Source of the DNA: Tetradesmus obliquus
Lineage: Eukaryota; Chlorophyta; Chlorophyceae; Sphaeropleales; Scenedesmaceae
Assembly: GCA_030272155.1 (NCBI GenBank)
Contig: CP126199.1
Location: forward strand, 1,550,001 to 1,614,000
Length of the DNA: 64,000 nucleotides
Direction of reading: 5' to 3'
The notes below the pieces were generated by a model that made no database searches, was not told where the DNA came from, and was given only the letters and a program-made list of their open reading frames with translations. The stretch's first letter is position 1, and each line of letters starts with the position of its first letter. A program made the position numbers and the translations under genes. Positions 60,430 to 64,000 of the stretch are shown here, in pieces.

Positions 60430-61945
60430 TCAAGGCTGGACCCTAGAATGGACACACTGAAAGGACAATGTCGGCCGCTGTAGCTGCCGCACTTTGCCAA
60501 ACATCAACTGTACAAAGGGCACTATGGCAGCAGAGCCGCAGCCCAGTGCCAAATCGCGTGAACCTGCTGCAAGGCCAACCCCGGGTGCAGGGCCTGCAAA
60601 AGCGAGCTTGGTTGACAGCTTCTCCTGGATCTCAGCAACCATGAAATGCATTTGTTCTGTGCAGAGTGCACAACGCAGGACTGCAGATGGCTTCATGATT
60701 GTCTGCCTACGTAGTATACTCACAATGAGTTCTCATAAACAAACCACACACGTGAAGCTGTGGCACCGCCATCTGCGCGGCCGCATGCTTTGGAGAGGTC
60801 ATCAGCACATGGTGTGTAACAGCCTGAGGACCCCTCAACGGTGACATTCAGCAGTGGTGCAGTGGTAGGCTGTGCTGCCAAAAGGAAGCCAAAGCCTGGC
60901 AGCAGCAGCAGCAGCAGCAGCAGTGGTTAAGGCCGCAAGAGCATAGCAAAAGCGCTGCGCAGTGCATGCAGACACACATACAGTTGCCTGTAACATGTCT
61001 GGGTATCAGGAATGTTACCAGTGATTGGTGACCAATGATCAAGCAAAGGGGCTCTGCATTGCATGCACATCAAGTGATGTGTTCTGACAGCCCACGCACA
61101 CGTGCACTGGTGCATGAGCAATGCTGAGAATGTTGAGCATAGGCGGCAGAGAGCAACATTGCCAGACATACAGGGACCAGGTGCCTGCAAACCGTCACTT
61201 CGTACTCACCCTTGTTTTCAGCACTTGCCACAGCTATATACTTGGCTCTCTTCATAAGTGCAAATGCCCTAGCCGCGGCAAGATTTGCAGCAATCGCGCC
61301 ATCAAAGGATTCCTGCAGGTGTTTGGCGGGCGGATGTCTCTATTCGTTTATGCGATGCACCGCGTCTGTATACTGTCGATAGCTGCTGGCCCTGCTAGAT
61401 TGGGCAACACTTCTGCTCATGATTGTTGGGTTGCACCCTGTTGCACCGCCTGTTTGTATCTGCATGCTGCAGCACACTAGGGTTGGTAAAAGTGAATTGT
61501 ACATGCAGCCGCCGCACTGCCTACTCATGCTATTGTCATAGCTGTGCTGGTGCACAGTCTGCACTATTGCATCACCATACAAGCTGCCGTTGCACGCTGC
61601 TTGACTTGCAGCAGCAGCTGGGTGGCACCAATTTGTTGTCTCACCTTTGCAGACATGTCACTGCCAAAAGCTGCCTCATCTATCACGCAGCCCTTTGGGA
61701 TGAGAGCACCAGGCTTCAGCAGCTGGTACAGTGCAACAACCTGGGCAGCAGCGGCAGCAGCAGCGGCACGCACGGCCTTGCAGTTGTGCTGTAGAACAGT
61801 GTCCAACGCGGCTGTCACTGCTGGCAGTCACAGCCAACAGCCACCAGGCGCGGCAGTGCATCATTAGCAACCAGCAATAACAAATGCTTGGTTGTTGGCC
61901 AGCATGCACGCTTCTGACAGCGCTCGCTTGGAGACCCCACGGCAC
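60430..61945 (-). CDS. unknown multi-exon protein
   Basis: Candidate exons upstream part to 61872, then 61817-61606, 61312-61210 and 60680-60430 (TGA) fit in phase across three introns, one only 54 bases long. The predicted sequence reads LSEACMLANNQAFVIA, then VTAALDTVLQHN, KPGALIPKGCVIDEAAFGSD and IGATQLLLQ, then ESFDGAIAANLAAARAFALM, KRAKYIAVASAENK, and a last part with FMVAEIQEKLSTKLAFAGPA. These are compositionally normal and helical, unlike shadow ORFs. The 5' end is not defined and the donor at 61605 (CAA|GTCAAG) is weak. I do not recognise the family. Confidence 0.4.
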
Positions 61946-62055
61946 TACTCTGCGGAGTGGCTAGCGCATGCAATGTCATCTAATCCAATGCATTTGATAA
62001 GCTGACGTCCCTTATGAGCGTACAACCGACTTCCCGCCGCAACGGCACCACGTCA

Positions 62056-63364
62056 TCACCGCTTGAAGGCCAGCCCAAGCAGGCACAAGCTTGCAGACAG
62101 CATGGTTGAGAATTGCTGACAGTACGGCGCAAGCTGCTCAAGCTCCATGCTGCTCACATCTGGTTTGTTTGCAGCACAGTCGGACTCTGGGGCTGGTCCC
62201 ATTGCTGTGGCAGCAGCGAGACTCTTGCCGCCGAAGCATTTGCTGCCGCTCACACCAAACAGCGGAAACATCGCCTTCAATGGAGCTGCAGCGAGCTTCC
62301 AGCACTGCTCCGTTATGTTGCTGGCAGTCAGCTGCTCTGACAGCAGCTCAGGCAGCACTGTCCTTCTACCATTGTCGCTGCTAAAGCAGCCAAGGTATGC
62401 TGCGTCTGCAGGCATAGGTCAATGTTCATTCGATCAAGTGCAGCAGGGTACAGCCTGGTCAAACACACGACGTTCAAAATGGATGGAGCTGAAGACACCA
62501 CATTCTGTGGCATGCTAAGTGCTCTATCACAAGGTAAAAGATCTACATCTGATCTTTCCGCTCAATGTCAGCAAGTTGGAGGAAACAGTGCATAAGGCGT
62601 GTTCAGCAAAGAGCGAGCTGGTGGTTCCAGAGCAAGTGACAGACACTGCTTAGCATAGTGGCAGTGCAACTGGCTGTTACCTGCTGTGAGCAAGCGGTCG
62701 GCTTTGAGGTGGTTGCATCAACAGCACAAAGAGGTTGTTACATGCAGAACAAAGAGAGCTCCCCTGGAGGGAAACTAAAATGCAAAGCAGGTGACAGTGT
62801 CATCCCGTCAACGGGCTGCTGGTGTATTTTAGAATTTCTGGTTCAGTGTACTGATTCAGCTTAACAATGCACCACCATTGCACTGACGATACTGCTCCGT
62901 TCACCTGGGAAACTTGGCATCCAGCTGGCGGCAAACAGCTGCGCGTCACTCTTTGTGCACTCCCACAGCTGCACAGCGTGCGGCACACAGCAGAATGCAC
63001 TGCTTGTCAGTCAACTGTCAAACGGAGGCTCATGTCAAAAGGAGGCTCATGCTGATGAGTCGTTATGCTGAGGTTACCCAATTATGCTCATGAGCACTGA
63101 TCAGGTTCTGCCGTGACATCACTGATCGATGTGATGCGGGACGCACACTAACAAGAGTGGCAGCTGGTGATACGCGCACCATGCCAGCACAACATCTGCA
63201 CAGCTGAAACCGCCCCATTGTGCCAGCATTACCTGTAGTGCTGTTCCTGGGCTGGCATTGCCTCCATCAACATCCAGGCAGTAGTCAAGGGCATGCATGG
63301 GCCGCAGCGCACCATCAGGGTCCTTCCACCAGCGCTGGTTATGCTCTCCAACGCATGGCCAGGC
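62056..63364 (-). CDS. beta-trefoil lectin plus WSC domain protein (3 exons seen, 5' incomplete)
   Basis: Exons 63364-63233, 62968-62905 and 62405-62056 join in phase. The first codes NQRWWKDPDGALRP and YCLDVDGG, with QLWECTKSDAQLF spanning the junction, the usual pattern of one or two repeats of a ricin-B-type sugar-binding trefoil. No toxin A-chain-like sequence is present. The last exon codes a WSC domain: AAYLGCFSSD, then SEQLTASNITEQCW, PLFGVSGSKCFGG and APESDC, and a short hydrophobic end. Both modules bind carbohydrates outside the cell, so a cell-wall or secreted protein is inferred. Exons coding the signal peptide and rest of the trefoil must lie upstream, perhaps beyond the window. 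Confidence 0.6.
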
Positions 63365-64000
63365 CTGGCGGGAAACCATTCATGCAGCACACATTGCGTC
63401 AGCAGCATGCTGTGAGGTGGCCGTGGCCGTGGCCTGTGTCTCAGGTGTTGAACTTGATGTATGAAGGCGCATGGGGTATCCTCATTGTCACACACACACA
63501 CACCCTCCGGAGGGTTAAGGGATCCCTTAACTTGAGCGGGTGGCGAGTTTTTACACACCACGCGTAGCTCATTCATTCACTTACTTGATGTACGTTTAGG
63601 GTGTACCTATCCACGCACGTGCAATGCCCAGGCCTGGCTCGCAGTGGCTGTCATCCAGCACCTAACCACAACGGTTGCACATTTAGCAGCTGCTGGGCTT
63701 GCCATGCAATGCAACAGGTCAAGGGCAACATGGATAGCCCGCGTATCAGCATGTGCGGCATAGCACCCATTAACGCAAACAGACAGTGCGCTGTGCACCA
63801 AGCCCGCCATGGCTGAACAGCAGTGCGGATGCATCTGTATGTGCATATATCGACAAGTGAGGTGCTGCTGCAGCTGCTGTACATTGATTGGTTGCATCAG
63901 TGGCATGCACTGACATTCCGCGCTGCATGGCCAGCTGCCAAGTTGGCAGGCCTGAAGCTGGCACATCAACAGAAAGGAACCCCTACAATAGACAAGTGCA
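63365..64000. other. probably intron and 5' exons of the lectin/WSC gene
   Basis: A possible minus-strand exon follows a TTGTAG at about 63983-63988 and would read FLSVDVPASGLPTWQLAMQR, but no donor or partner could be fixed. The CCCTCCGGAGGG palindrome at 63503-63514 is the only other feature noticed. Confidence 0.3.

Noticed and set aside
63119..63379. Toxin gene suggested by the ricin-B-type fold
   Set aside because: Only the sugar-binding trefoil is present and it continues into a WSC domain; no catalytic toxin chain is seen.

Overview
The window looks like nuclear DNA of a chlorophyte green alga, most likely of the Sphaeropleales/Scenedesmaceae type. The organism is inferred, not proven. 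Supporting signs are a plastid-type ATP synthase gamma gene split into six exons, GT-AG introns in nearly every gene, a TGTAA-type polyadenylation signal, and long CTG/CAG trinucleotide tracts. These tracts are read as poly-Gln, poly-Ala or poly-Ser in exons, and they also sit directly in front of 3' splice sites in introns. I built the gene models by hand, matching splice phase and protein family; no transcript data were available.

Layout. 0.3-0.9 kb: 3' end of a TPR-like gene (+). 1.9-4.1 kb: two tandem-repeat blocks. 5.8-7.2 kb: multipass membrane protein (-). 8.1-15.5 kb: secreted modular chitin-degrading enzyme (+), made of an LPMO, a GH18 chitinase and two hevein-like chitin-binding modules. 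16.4-17.2 kb: possible MITE. 18.5-33.4 kb: three head-to-tail paralogues (-) coding for Gln/Ala-rich proteins. The 18.5 kb copy is intact, the 22.6 kb copy has a frame break near its 3' end, and the 29-33 kb copy carries two frame breaks, an in-frame TAG and a C-terminal nuclease-like domain probably taken from a retroelement. 34.4-37.4 kb: atpC (-). 38.4-44.2 kb: an uncharacterised ORF and a nuclear-type ribonuclease H1 with two hybrid-binding domains (-). 44.9-57.6 kb: a giant (about 2,890 aa) C2 plus tandem-GRAM protein (+). 60.4-63.4 kb: an unknown multi-exon gene and a beta-trefoil-lectin/WSC gene (-).

The most unusual feature is shared by several unrelated genes. The last 25-80 bp of an exon, together with its splice donor and some following intron, are repeated one to six times inside the next intron or just past the gene. 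Most copies have decayed, but many keep a usable CAG|GT donor. I found at least a dozen such families in the chitinase, RNase H1, C2/GRAM and 38-39 kb genes, and none in atpC. This looks like ongoing local tandem duplication of exon-intron boundaries, a possible route to intron lengthening, intron gain or alternative exons.

Functionally, the chitinase and the lectin/WSC gene are extracellular carbohydrate-handling proteins, atpC is photosynthetic housekeeping, and RNase H1 maintains genomes. The poly-Gln family has no recognised function.
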